Positions 26,430 through 35,699 of a stretch of 64,000 bases of DNA are shown here, piece after piece (within the stretch, counting starts at the first letter, position 1; every line of letters starts with the position of its first letter). Both the position numbers and the translations under genes were made by a program. The notes under the pieces were generated by a model. The model was not told the origin of the DNA and ran no database searches. It was given only the letters and a program-made list of their open reading frames with translations. Location of the stretch: the NCBI GenBank assembly GCA_040902105.1, contig JBBDXW010000075.1:1-64000 (forward strand), in the 5' to 3' direction. This DNA is from IDS-8 sp040902105 (GTDB lineage Bacteria > Pseudomonadota > Gammaproteobacteria > Steroidobacterales > Woeseiaceae).

Positions 26430-27892
26430 GGCGAGGGTCCCGTGAAGTCGAGGAAGAACGGCATGGCGAACTGCCGCTCTGCGAGGCAGTCTTCATCGAG
26501 TTCCGCGAGCGTCGCCGTAGCGACGAATTCGGCCATGATCTCCGGTATGCAGGTCCTGGCAGCCTGGCCGTGGCCCTGATCGACACCGACCAGGTGGCGG
26601 CTGTTCGAAAGCTCGACGGCCGCCAGCTCGGCGAATCGCGGCGGCGTAACCGGATCGGCAGCGCCCGACAGCAGCAACACCGGCGTGTCGGTTGCGAGCG
26701 CCGTGCGCAAGTCGTCGTCGAGGACACCGCGCGGCCACACGGAACAAATGGCTTCGAGCGTATCCAGTTGCACCGCACCCAGGTAAGTCGACTCGAGCTC
26801 CCCGCGGCTGACGTTTTCACCGCTGAAAAACGGCGCGTCCTCGGTACAGACGACGGCGTTGTGCATGCCGATGCTGAGCGCGTCGAGCATCGATCTCGCC
26901 GCCATCAGAAACTGCGATGCCAGCGGGCGGTAATTCCCCGCGGCCGCCTCATGAATCAGCAGCGGCATCAGGGCCACCGTGTTCGGATGGTAGCTCAGGA
27001 TTCGCAGCGCGCCGGCGAGTTCTGCGTGTCCGAAGGGGATGCTCTGGCTCTTCCAGGTTACGGGGTCGGGTATCTCGACGGTTACGGGGTCTTTTGCAAG
27101 CCCGGTTTGCAGCGCCGCAAATTCCTCCGCAACAGCGGGGAAGCGATCGTCGCAGGCAGTGCTTTCGGCGCATCGGGCGAAGATGGCATCGAGCGCCTTT
27201 TGCGCCTCGATGGCGATGTCCGGTCCGAGTGCGAGCTGCGGCGGCAGCACGCCGTCCAGGATCACGGTACGCGTTCTGCTCGCGAAGCGGCGCGCGAAAT
27301 GCTGTGCCACGCGGGTGCCGTACGACACGCCGTAAACATTGAAGGCCGGATATGCGAGGGCTTCGCGCAGTGCCTCGAGATCGGTCACCGCGACGCTGGT
27401 CGTGAAAAAGCGCGGATCGTAGGGCAATGCCTCGAGGCACGCGCGGGCGTCGTCGATGGCCTGTTGCCGCGACAACGTGCTTTCGGGAATCCGTTCGTCC
27501 ATGGCGCACCCGAGCGGTGCCGATGCGCCCGTACCGCGCTGGTCGAGCAGCACGATGTCGCGGTCGCGGCGGATCTGCTCGAACGCCTGGGCATAAGCCA
27601 CGTAGAACTCGATGGACGATTGACCCGGCCCGCCGGCAATCGGCACAAAGGGGTCCGGCTCGGGCTCGAGGCTCAATGCCGGCACCACGGCGAAATGCAG
27701 ATCAAGAAGCGGCGAGTCCGCCCCGGACGGATCGAGAGGGCGTTTGAGCACCCCGCAGCGCGCTTTCATCCCGGGAAACCCCGGGCCGGCGCTGATGCGG
27801 CAGTCGACGAGCTGCGGTGAGCCGTTACGCCGCGGACCTTGCGCGCCGGAATCGAGCGCCAGCAGCAGGACGCCGGCAATGACGGTACCCAT
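26426..27892 (-). CDS. Exported alpha/beta hydrolase, S33 (TAP-like) peptidase
   Basis: A 488-residue serine hydrolase from ATG 27892, which opens a hydrophobic segment (MGTVIAGVLLLALDSGAQG) likely acting as signal sequence; the frame stays open to 28048. Catalytic features are the oxyanion loop AGGPGQSS, DQRGTGASAPLGC, nucleophile elbow GVSYGTR, acid Asp in SGAADPVTPP and His in DQGHGQAA, which place it with prolyl-tripeptidyl aminopeptidase-like enzymes. Several cysteines suggest disulfides in the periplasm. It is first in an operon with natA-natB. Proposed role is removal of N-terminal dipeptides or tripeptides; unproven. Confidence 0.82.
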   Translation of the reverse strand: MGTVIAGVLLLALDSGAQGPRRNGSPQLVDCRISAGPGFPGMKARCGVLKRPLDPSGADSPLLDLHFAVVPALSLEPEPDPFVPIAGGPGQSSIEFYVAYAQAFEQIRRDRDIVLLDQRGTGASAPLGCAMDERIPESTLSRQQAIDDARACLEALPYDPRFFTTSVAVTDLEALREALAYPAFNVYGVSYGTRVAQHFARRFASRTRTVILDGVLPPQLALGPDIAIEAQKALDAIFARCAESTACDDRFPAVAEEFAALQTGLAKDPVTVEIPDPVTWKSQSIPFGHAELAGALRILSYHPNTVALMPLLIHEAAAGNYRPLASQFLMAARSMLDALSIGMHNAVVCTEDAPFFSGENVSRGELESTYLGAVQLDTLEAICSVWPRGVLDDDLRTALATDTPVLLLSGAADPVTPPRFAELAAVELSNSRHLVGVDQGHGQAARTCIPEIMAEFVATATLAELDEDCLAERQFAMPFFLDFTGPSP

Positions 27893-28112
27893 TGCCGACC
27901 AGGCCGGTCCGGATCGATATCCCAATTCTCTCCCCAAAGAAACCAAAGCGCCGAATCCATGCGGCAAACCGCTGGACGAGGGCGCCGCTATCTTCCCGAG
28001 TGGCGCCGCGCAAGTAAAGCCGCGGTGGCCGGCAGGTGTCCGTACCATTAGAATGCGCCACCTCGACCGGCTTTTTCGTCTTTATCTTCTACCGGAATTC
28101 TGACTCTCCGTG

Positions 28113-30044
28113 ATGTCCGGGAATGCAGGCTTTGATGTCATCGTCATCGGCGGCGGCCACGCCGGTACGGAGGCATGTCTTGCTGCGGTGCGCGCCGGCG
28201 CGCGCACGCTGCTGGTGACGCAATCCGTCGAGCAACTCGGCCAGATGAGCTGCAATCCGGCGATCGGCGGCATCGGCAAGGGACATCTTGCGCGAGAGAT
28301 CGATGCGCTGGGCGGTGCGATGGCGGCAGCGATCGACCGTGCCGGCATCCAGTTTCGCACCCTGAATGCAAGCAAGGGCCCCGCCGTTCGTGCCACACGC
28401 GCGCAGGCCGACCGGCGGCTATACCGGCAGGCGATCCGCGCCATGCTCGAGCATCAGGTTGCGCGCACGTCCCGTCTCACCATTGTCGAACAGTCCGTCG
28501 GGGACCTGATCGTGAACGGCGAACAGATCCGCGGGGTGGTCACGGAGTCCGGCCTCAGGTTCCAGGCGCCGGCCGTGGTGCTGACGGTCGGAACATTCCT
28601 GGGCGGCAGAATCCTGGTCGGCCGGACCGAACGCCCCGGCGGCCGCGCCGGCGACCCGCCCTCGATTGCGCTCGCGGCTCGCCTTCGCGAAATGCCCTTT
28701 CGTGTCGCGCGACTCAAGACCGGCACGCCGCCGCGAGTCGACGGCAAGAGCCTCGATTTCTCGGTAATGACGCCGCAGCCCGGCGACGAGCCGGTCCCGG
28801 TGTTCTCGTTTCTCGGCAGGCGGGAGCATCATCCGCGCCAGGTGCAATGTCATATCACCAAAACCACGGAACAGACGCACGACATCATCAGGGCATCGCT
28901 CGGCGAATCACCGATGTACACGGGAATGATCGAAGGTGTCGGGCCGCGTTACTGCCCATCGGTCGAGGACAAGGTGGTGCGCTTCGCCGACAAGGTGTCG
29001 CACCAGATATTCGTCGAGCCGGAAGGCCTCGATACCGATGTGGTTTACCCGAATGGAATTTCAACGAGCCTGCCCGTCGATACGCAAATGCGTTTCGTGT
29101 GCACCATCCCGGGCTTCGAGAACGCGCGCATTACTCAGCCCGGCTATGCGATCGAATACGACTACTTCGATCCGCGCGATCTCAAGGCCACGCTCGAGAC
29201 ACGTTTTGTAACCGGCCTTTACTTTGCCGGCCAGATCAACGGCACCACCGGCTACGAAGAAGCGGCGGCGCAAGGGCTCCTCGCCGGAATCAATGCGGCG
29301 CGCCGCGCCGTGGAACTCGATGAGTGGTATCCGACTCGCAACGAAGCGTACCTGGGCGTGCTCGTCGACGACCTCATCACGCGCGGCGTGAGCGAGCCCT
29401 ACCGCATGTTCACCAGTCGCGCGGAATACCGGCTGCTGCTGCGCGAAGACAATGCTGATGCCCGACTTACGCCGATCGGGCGACGCCTCAACATTGTGGG
29501 TGACAGCCGTTGGCGAGCGTTCGAAACCAAGCGCAACCTCATTGACAGGGAACAGGCGCGGCTCGACCGCATCACCGTCAAAGCGACGGCCGCGACGCAT
29601 GCGGACGCCACAATCCTCGGTGCCGGGTTCCGGCGTGACTGCAAAGCGAGCGAGTTGCTGCGGCGGCCGGAACTTGGCTATCGCGACGTCGCGTCGTTGT
29701 CCTCCGTCGGTGAGGGTGGCTGGCGCGTTGACGCGGGCAGCGGGCTTGGCGACGAGCAGGCCGAGCAAATTGAACTTGCGCTTGAGGTACGGGCAAAGTA
29801 CCAGGGTTATATCGAGCGGCAGCAACGCGAGATCGCGCGACAGTCGAGGCAGGAGTCCTTGATTCTTCCTGCGGATATCAATTACGCCGACGTCGCCGGC
29901 CTGTCGATCGAAGCACGGCAGCGGCTCGCGGCCGCACGTCCGGCGACGCTCGGGCAGGCGTCGCGCCTCGAGGGCGTGACGCCGTCCTCGATATCGCTCA
30001 TGCTGATACATCTGAAAAGGCGCCGCTTGCGCCGTACGGCCTGA
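28113..30044 (+). CDS. mnmG: tRNA uridine-5-carboxymethylaminomethyl modification enzyme MnmG
   Basis: FAD-dependent partner of MnmE in U34 modification, 643 residues from ATG 28113 (a GTG lies one codon before). The FAD-binding Rossmann motif is IGGGHAGTEACLAA (near residue 14). Signature motifs are GQMSCNPAIGGIGKGHLAREIDALGG, LKTGTPPRVDG and YPNGISTSLPVDTQ; the latter two include the GidA family patterns. FAGQINGTTGYEEAAAQGL and TSRAEYRLLLREDNAD follow, then the C-terminal helical MnmE-binding domain. It lies 4.3 kb from mnmE, separated by an opposed operon. Confidence 0.98.
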   Translation: MSGNAGFDVIVIGGGHAGTEACLAAVRAGARTLLVTQSVEQLGQMSCNPAIGGIGKGHLAREIDALGGAMAAAIDRAGIQFRTLNASKGPAVRATRAQADRRLYRQAIRAMLEHQVARTSRLTIVEQSVGDLIVNGEQIRGVVTESGLRFQAPAVVLTVGTFLGGRILVGRTERPGGRAGDPPSIALAARLREMPFRVARLKTGTPPRVDGKSLDFSVMTPQPGDEPVPVFSFLGRREHHPRQVQCHITKTTEQTHDIIRASLGESPMYTGMIEGVGPRYCPSVEDKVVRFADKVSHQIFVEPEGLDTDVVYPNGISTSLPVDTQMRFVCTIPGFENARITQPGYAIEYDYFDPRDLKATLETRFVTGLYFAGQINGTTGYEEAAAQGLLAGINAARRAVELDEWYPTRNEAYLGVLVDDLITRGVSEPYRMFTSRAEYRLLLREDNADARLTPIGRRLNIVGDSRWRAFETKRNLIDREQARLDRITVKATAATHADATILGAGFRRDCKASELLRRPELGYRDVASLSSVGEGGWRVDAGSGLGDEQAEQIELALEVRAKYQGYIERQQREIARQSRQESLILPADINYADVAGLSIEARQRLAAARPATLGQASRLEGVTPSSISLMLIHLKRRRLRRTA

Positions 30045-30211
30045 GCGCGGCCCGGGTTCTGCCCGGACCGTGAAAACGATCGACGGGGGCATGCTGCCGC
30101 TGCGGTATGCTGGCCGGCCGTTTCTGTCTGTGCCGGGGGGGAATGAAAGCTACACCTTATATAACGCGCGCCCTGACGCTTTGCCGCGGGCGGGCCGGCG
30201 GAGAAGCGCGA

Positions 30212-31837
30212 ATGACGGGGGTCTCGCCGGGCCGGTCGCCGGCGTTGCCGTTCGCGGCGGCATTCATTTGCCTTGCACTGGTTGCCTGCGGGGGCGGCAG
30301 CCCGGAGGCCGACGGGATTGGCACGCTCAACCGGGGGCTCGGCGCCGAACCGGAGTCGCTGGATTATCACAAGGCCCGAAGTGTCGAAGCCGGCGAGGTA
30401 CAGCGCGACCTGGGTGAGGGCCTGACCGGCTATACGGAAGCGGGAGAGCTGGTGCCGCGGGCGGCGGAAAGCTGGGAAATTTCCGGGGACGGACGCGAAT
30501 ACAGGTTCGCATTGCGTCGCGATGCGCGCTGGTCGAACGGGGAGCCGGTAACGGCCGAAGACTTTGTCTTCAGCTTGCGCCGGCTGGTCGATCCGGCGAC
30601 AGCGGCGTTCTATTCGCACTCCGTTATCGACATCGAGAATGCCGCAGCGATTGTGGCCGGAGAGAAGCCGATCGAGGAACTGGCCGTTGCCGCGAACGGC
30701 GAGTTCGAATTGTATGTCCGCTTGCAACGTCCGACCCCGTACTTCCTTGCGCTGCTGACGCATCCCAGCATGTTTCCGGTTCACCGCGCCTCGATAGAAG
30801 AGCACGGCGATGCATTCGCAAGAGCGGGCAACCTGGTCACGAATGGTGCGTATACATTGTTCGCATGGGAGCTTGGTTCAATGGTCGAGCTCAGGCGAAA
30901 TGAATACTACTGGGACAACCAGGGCACCGCGATCGACCGCGTGCGGCATCACTTCATCCCGGAACCCGCGGCCGAACTGAATCGATACCGCGCGGGAGAA
31001 TTGCATATTACAGGCACCGTGCCGCCGGAAGCGTTTGCAAAAATACGGGAAGAACGGCCGGACGAAGTGCACGTCGCCCCTTATCTCAGCGTTTATTACT
31101 ACGGATTCAACCTGACGAAACCACCCTTCAGGGACAATCCGGAGCTCAGGCAGGCGCTGTCGATGGCGATCGATCGCGAGACGCTCACTGAAAAAGTCAC
31201 GGGACGCGGCGAGACACCCGCCTACAGCTGGGTGCCCCCCGGAGTCGCCAACTACAGCCCACGGGAGTTTCCATATGCGGCGATGAGCGCCGACGAACGT
31301 CACGCCGCAGCAAAGCGCACCTACCAGGACGCGGGCTACAGTGACGAGAATCCGCTTGAAGTGGAGATCCGCTACAACACCTCGGAGACGCACCAGCGTA
31401 TTGCACTCGCGATACAGTCGATGTGGCGCGACGTCCTGGGCGTCGAGGCGACGCTCGTCAACGAGGAATTCCAGGTGCTGCTGTCGAACATGCGCGCCAA
31501 ACAGGTTACGCAGGTGTTCCGCTCGAGCTGGCTCGGTGATTACAACGACGCGAACACGTTTCTGCAGGTCATGTTAACGGACGCGCCATCCAACATGACC
31601 GGGTACGGCAACGCAGAGTTCGACTCCCTGGTAGCGCGGGCGGCCGACCAGACCGATCCCGCGCGGCGCCGCCTCTACCTGGAAGAGGCAGAGCGTGTTC
31701 TGCTTTCGGATCATCCGCTCATTCCCATCTACTTCTTTGTCAGCAAGCACCTGGTCAGTCCGAGTGTCGGCGGCTGGGGAGACAACGTGCTGGATTATCA
31801 TTACAGTCAGCACCTGAGCCTTTCGCCCGAAGAATAA
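30212..31837 (+). CDS. oppA: Oligopeptide ABC transporter substrate-binding lipoprotein (OppA-like)
   Basis: A 541-residue solute-binding protein. ATG 30212 opens a lipoprotein signal peptide with lipobox LVAC, so Cys about 28 should be lipid-anchored. The family signature is seen in GAEPESLDYHKARSVEAGEV, the next segment LVPRAAESWEISGDGREYRF with WSNGEPVTAEDFVFSLRRLVDP, and the C-terminal NMTGYGNAEFDSLVARA. It heads a five-cistron operon with two permeases and a double ATPase. MppA/OppA-type peptide specificity is inferred, since the cluster 5 binding-protein family also covers other ligands. Confidence 0.92.
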   Translation: MTGVSPGRSPALPFAAAFICLALVACGGGSPEADGIGTLNRGLGAEPESLDYHKARSVEAGEVQRDLGEGLTGYTEAGELVPRAAESWEISGDGREYRFALRRDARWSNGEPVTAEDFVFSLRRLVDPATAAFYSHSVIDIENAAAIVAGEKPIEELAVAANGEFELYVRLQRPTPYFLALLTHPSMFPVHRASIEEHGDAFARAGNLVTNGAYTLFAWELGSMVELRRNEYYWDNQGTAIDRVRHHFIPEPAAELNRYRAGELHITGTVPPEAFAKIREERPDEVHVAPYLSVYYYGFNLTKPPFRDNPELRQALSMAIDRETLTEKVTGRGETPAYSWVPPGVANYSPREFPYAAMSADERHAAAKRTYQDAGYSDENPLEVEIRYNTSETHQRIALAIQSMWRDVLGVEATLVNEEFQVLLSNMRAKQVTQVFRSSWLGDYNDANTFLQVMLTDAPSNMTGYGNAEFDSLVARAADQTDPARRRLYLEEAERVLLSDHPLIPIYFFVSKHLVSPSVGGWGDNVLDYHYSQHLSLSPEE

Positions 31838-31880
31838 TCGATTTATCGCCAGATGTTTTGTCCAGAGGGCCGGATTCCGG

Positions 31881-32804
31881 ATGCTGCGTTTCGCGTTTGT
31901 GCGAATACTGAGTGCAATTCCCACGCTGCTGCTGGTCGTAGTGCTCGCTTTTCTCATGGTGCACGCGGCGCCCGGCGGGCCGTTCGACGATGAACGGGTG
32001 CTGCCGCCGGAAAACGCCAGAAACCTGCAAGCGGCTTACCATCTCGACGAATCGTTGCCGAGGCAGTTCGGCCGTTACCTGTCGGGGGTGATGCGGGGCG
32101 ATCTCGGGCCGTCTTATCACTACCGGGACTACCGCGTTTCTGAACTGATCGGCGCGGCATTGCCGCTGTCTCTCATGCTCGGCTTACTGGCGATGTCGCT
32201 GGCGCTCGTGGTCGGTATCAGCGCCGGAGTGGTCGCTGCGCTCAAGCGGAACACAATGCTCGACAGGGTCATCAGCGGCCTTGCCATGAGCGGAATTTCG
32301 ATCCCCGTGTTCGTTGTGGCGCCCTTGCTTGTACTCGTGTTCGCCCTGCAGCTTCGCTGGCTGCCCGCGAGCTTTAGCGGCGGGGCCGGCGGCTGGCGCT
32401 TTCTCCTGCCCGTAGTCGCGTTGTCGCTGCCGCAGATCGCCTACGTTACCCGGCTGATGCGCGCCAGCATGATCGAGGCCTTGAGCAGCGACTTTGTCAG
32501 GACGGCCAGGGCGCAAGGCTTGAGCACACTGTCGATCGTTCGTTACCACGCAATGAAACCCGCCATGCTGCCGGTCGTCTCGTACCTCGGCCCGGCGATC
32601 GCGGCGGTCCTTACCAGCGCTGTCGTGGTCGAGACCATTTTCGGCATCCCGGGACTTGGCCAGTTGTTCGTCCGCGGTGGACTGAATCGGGATTACACAC
32701 TGGTCCTCGGTATCGTCATTTTCTATGCGGCGCTGGTGATTGTCCTGAATCTGCTGGTCGACCTGTTGTACGGGTTTCTCGATCCGCGGATCCGTCACCG
32801 GTGA
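31881..32804 (+). CDS. oppB: Oligopeptide ABC transporter permease (OppB-like)
   Basis: Inner-membrane subunit of 307 residues with six predicted helices. The first helix (MLRFAFVRILSAIPTLLLVVVLAFLMV) and the periplasmic loop with YHLDESLPRQFGRYLSGVMRGDLG are typical of OppB/DppB. The cytoplasmic coupling helix EAA motif is in ALSSDFVRTARAQGLS. The C-terminus has VETIFGIPGLGQLFV and ends at a four-base overlap (GTGA) with oppC. Confidence 0.94.
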   Translation: MLRFAFVRILSAIPTLLLVVVLAFLMVHAAPGGPFDDERVLPPENARNLQAAYHLDESLPRQFGRYLSGVMRGDLGPSYHYRDYRVSELIGAALPLSLMLGLLAMSLALVVGISAGVVAALKRNTMLDRVISGLAMSGISIPVFVVAPLLVLVFALQLRWLPASFSGGAGGWRFLLPVVALSLPQIAYVTRLMRASMIEALSSDFVRTARAQGLSTLSIVRYHAMKPAMLPVVSYLGPAIAAVLTSAVVVETIFGIPGLGQLFVRGGLNRDYTLVLGIVIFYAALVIVLNLLVDLLYGFLDPRIRHR

Positions 32805-33664
32805 ACGCGTGGTTCGCCTTGGCCGGGGCAGGCGCCTTCCGCCATCTGCACGGCGGCGCCGCGATAAGGGTGTCGACGGGGATACTACTGATCATTGCGG
32901 CGGCAGCGTTGCTCGGACCGATGCTCAGCCCGCACGACTACTTCGACACGGATTTCGAGCAGCGCCTGAAGCCGCCGACGCTCGATGAAGGGCGACTGTT
33001 CGGCACCGACGACCTGGGTCGCGACCTCTTCGTCAGGACATTGTCGGGGACGCGGATAACCCTGCTGGTTGCCGTTGTGGCGAGCTTCGTAAGCCTTGCG
33101 ATCGGCGTCGCGTACGGCGCCATCGCGGGTTACGCCGGCGGTAAAATCGATGCATTCATGATGCGCATCGTCGACGCACTTTATGCTTTGCCGTTTATTT
33201 TCCTCGTTATCCTCCTGATGGTCGCGTTCGAACGCAACGTCCTCCTGATCTTTGTCGCCATCGGCGCAATAAACTGGCTGGATATGGCCCGCATCGTCAG
33301 AGGCCAGACGCTCTCGCTGAAACACCGCGAATTCGTCGATGCCGCGCGGCTCATCGGCGTGCCGCCGGTCGTCATCGTATTTCGCCACATCGTGCCGAAC
33401 CTGCTCGGCGTCGTCGTGGTCTACGTGACGCTGACCATCCCCCAGGCAATTCTGGTCGAATCGTTCTTAAGCTTTCTCGGACTCGGGGTGCAGGAGCCGC
33501 AGACGTCGCTTGGCGCGCTGGTCAACGACGGTGTCTCGCAAATGGAACGCGCCCCGTGGATGCTGTTGATTCCCGCGACGCTTCTTGCCGCCGTTCTGAT
33601 GTCGTTCAACTTCCTGGGTGACGGGCTTCGCGACGCGCTGGATCCGAGGCAGCGAAGGCGGTGA
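32801..33664 (+). CDS. oppC: Oligopeptide ABC transporter permease (OppC-like)
   Basis: Second permease, 287 residues from GTG 32801, overlapping oppB by four bases. After the first helix it has the OppC marker HDYFDTDFEQRLKPPT and FGTDDLGRDLFVRTLSGTRI. The coupling EAA-like segment is KHREFVDAARLIGVPPVVIV. It ends with FLGDGLRDALDPRQ, a near-invariant OppC terminus. The next gene overlaps by four bases. Confidence 0.94.
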   Translation: MNAWFALAGAGAFRHLHGGAAIRVSTGILLIIAAAALLGPMLSPHDYFDTDFEQRLKPPTLDEGRLFGTDDLGRDLFVRTLSGTRITLLVAVVASFVSLAIGVAYGAIAGYAGGKIDAFMMRIVDALYALPFIFLVILLMVAFERNVLLIFVAIGAINWLDMARIVRGQTLSLKHREFVDAARLIGVPPVVIVFRHIVPNLLGVVVVYVTLTIPQAILVESFLSFLGLGVQEPQTSLGALVNDGVSQMERAPWMLLIPATLLAAVLMSFNFLGDGLRDALDPRQRRR

Positions 33665-35442
33665 CCCTGCTCGAGGTCAAGGGCTTGACCATCGCCTATG
33701 CGGGTGCGCGGGAACCGGCCGTCGATCGCTTGAGCTTTGCCGTAAACGCCGGCGAGTCGCTCGGGCTCGTCGGCGAATCCGGCTCCGGTAAGACGCAGAC
33801 TGCGCTCGGCATCCTGGGGCTTTTGCCGCCGCAGGCGAAGGTGGGGGGGCAGGTTCTGTTCGACGGCGTCGACTTGCTCGGCAAGGGCGTAAAAATACTG
33901 AACCGCTACCGCGCCCGCCGCGTCGCGATGGTGTTCCAGGATCCACAGCAGGCGCTCAATCCCTACCTCACGATCGGCGAACAACTGAGGCGCGTGCTGC
34001 TGGAACATCGGATCGTTCGCGCCAGGGACACGCGCCAACGCGCCTTCGAGTTGTTGCGTCGCGTCGGGTTGCCGGATGCCGAACGACAGTACCGCGCGTG
34101 GCCGCACCAGCTTTCCGGGGGTATGCGGCAACGGGCGATGATTGCACTGGCGCTCTCCTGCGAACCCGAACTGTTGATCGCGGACGAGCCGACCACGGCC
34201 CTCGACGTCACGTTGCAGGCGCAAGTTTTGCAACTGCTGCAAAAGCTGCGCGCAGAGAGCGGCATCGCTCTGATGCTGATCACGCACGACCTCGGAGTCG
34301 TTGCCGGGAACTGCGGACGGATGCTCGTATTGCATCACGGGCGGATGCTCGAGCAAGGATTGACCACGACTGTATTTCAGAGCCCGGTGCAGGAAATCAC
34401 CAGGGCGATGCTCGCTGCTACCGTAAGTGTCGACGACCCGGCGCCGCCGGCGCCGGCGGCATCAGGCTCGCCGCCGGTGTTGAGCGTCGACAAACTCGAG
34501 GTCACGTTTAGCGACACGCGATTCGGGTGGCGGCCGCAAACGGCGCACAGCGCGGTGCGCGGGGTGACATTTTCGCTGGGCGCTGGAGAAACGGTCGCAG
34601 TGGTGGGCGAATCGGGGTCCGGCAAAACCACGGTCGCGCGAGCGATTGTCGGCCTGGCGCTCAAGGGTCGCGGTACGGTGAGTCTGTCAGGCGAGTCGCT
34701 CGCCGGGCGCGTCCGGTTCCGACCGCTGGACCAGCGGCGCGATCTGCAAATGGTGTTTCAGGATCCGGTGGCGTCGCTCGATCCGGCCATGAAAGTAGGC
34801 CGGATCATCGCGGAACCGGTCGAGCTGCACGAACCCCGGCTCGGCCGTGCCGAATACGACCAACGTGTCGTTGCCGTTCTCGGCAGGGTGGGTCTCGACG
34901 ATTCCCTGCTGCAGCGCTTTCCGCACGAGCTGTCCGGCGGCCAGGCGCAGCGCGTCGCGATTGCCCGCGCGCTGGTGCTGGAACCGAAAGTTCTCATTTG
35001 CGACGAAGCGGTAGTGGCGCTCGATGGCACAGTGCGACGCGCGGTTCTCGATCTGCTTCAGGCCGAGCAACGGCGCTCCGGGCTGTCGCTCCTTTTTATA
35101 ACGCACGATCTTGCAGTCGTGCGGCAGATAAGCCATCGCGTGCTGGTGATGTACATGGGCCGCATCTGCGAACACGCGGACAACGACGCGCTGTTCCGGC
35201 GACCGCGACATCCCTATACCCGTGCGTTGATGGATGCGGTGCCGGTCGCCGATCCCACCCGTGGCCCGCGGCCCGCACCCGGAGTCGGCGAAGTTTCCTC
35301 GGCCGGTATTCCATCCGGATGCGCGTTTCATCCGCGTTGCGAATATGCACAGCCTCGTTGCAGAACGGAACGGCCCGAACTGGAACGAATCGACGGGTCG
35401 GACGTCGCCTGTCACCGGGCCGGGGAGATCGACCTGCGGTAA
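33661..35442 (+). CDS. oppDF: Oligopeptide ABC transporter, fused double ATPase (OppD-OppF)
   Basis: A 593-residue protein containing two complete ABC modules. Module 1 has Walker A GESGSGKTQ (near 38), signature LSGGMRQRAMIALAL and Walker B LLIADEPTTALD. Module 2 has GESGSGKTT (near 318), LSGGQAQRVAIARAL and Walker B VLICDEAVVALD. The last has Ala-Val where Pro-Thr or Pro-Val is usual, though the catalytic Glu is retained. The C-terminal oligopeptide-type extension has HPYTRALMDAVP and the cysteine-bearing GCAFHPRCEYAQPRC. Start GTG 33661 overlaps oppC. One polypeptide replaces separate OppD and OppF, as in GsiA/YejF-type systems. Confidence 0.94.
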   Translation: MTLLEVKGLTIAYAGAREPAVDRLSFAVNAGESLGLVGESGSGKTQTALGILGLLPPQAKVGGQVLFDGVDLLGKGVKILNRYRARRVAMVFQDPQQALNPYLTIGEQLRRVLLEHRIVRARDTRQRAFELLRRVGLPDAERQYRAWPHQLSGGMRQRAMIALALSCEPELLIADEPTTALDVTLQAQVLQLLQKLRAESGIALMLITHDLGVVAGNCGRMLVLHHGRMLEQGLTTTVFQSPVQEITRAMLAATVSVDDPAPPAPAASGSPPVLSVDKLEVTFSDTRFGWRPQTAHSAVRGVTFSLGAGETVAVVGESGSGKTTVARAIVGLALKGRGTVSLSGESLAGRVRFRPLDQRRDLQMVFQDPVASLDPAMKVGRIIAEPVELHEPRLGRAEYDQRVVAVLGRVGLDDSLLQRFPHELSGGQAQRVAIARALVLEPKVLICDEAVVALDGTVRRAVLDLLQAEQRRSGLSLLFITHDLAVVRQISHRVLVMYMGRICEHADNDALFRRPRHPYTRALMDAVPVADPTRGPRPAPGVGEVSSAGIPSGCAFHPRCEYAQPRCRTERPELERIDGSDVACHRAGEIDLR

Positions 35443-35501
35443 GGTCTCGATCCCCGACCCTCGACCCTCGACCCCCAAGCGTCGGACCACGCCCGAACAT
35501 C

Positions 35502-35583
35502 GCAGGGGCGCTGCCCGGGGGTATTCCAGTCGCTCAGACACGGGAAACTCGCTTTGTGGAACACCCCCGGGCAGCGCCCCTGC
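35502..35583. repeat. Long inverted repeat between oppDF and DUF945 gene
   Basis: Arms 35502-35528 and 35557-35583 are inverted copies with 26 of 27 bases paired, around a 28-base loop. A third, diverged direct copy follows at about 35630-35656, with flanking similarity (GTGCCxGACT ... CGCCGC). The 257-base gap lies between convergent genes, so a transcription-stop role is possible, but there is no T-run. No gene is seen. Confidence 0.7.
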
Positions 35584-35629
35584 TGCGTGCCAGACTGTAT
35601 TCGCGCCGCGGGTTGAGTCGCTCGCTGCT

Positions 35630-35690
35630 TGGAACACCGTCGGGCAGCGCCGGCTGCTCGGTGCCGGACTTGATTCACGCCGCAGGATCG
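35630..35690 (+). repeat. Third copy of the inverted-repeat unit
   Basis: TGGAACACCGTCGGGCAGCG repeats the right arm unit at 35557 with two changes in the first 20 bases, and similarity continues through TGCCGGACTTGATTCACGCC (compare 35588-35607 onward). It overlaps the approach to the DUF945 gene stop. Confidence 0.55.
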
Positions 35691-35699
35691 CGCCGGCAG

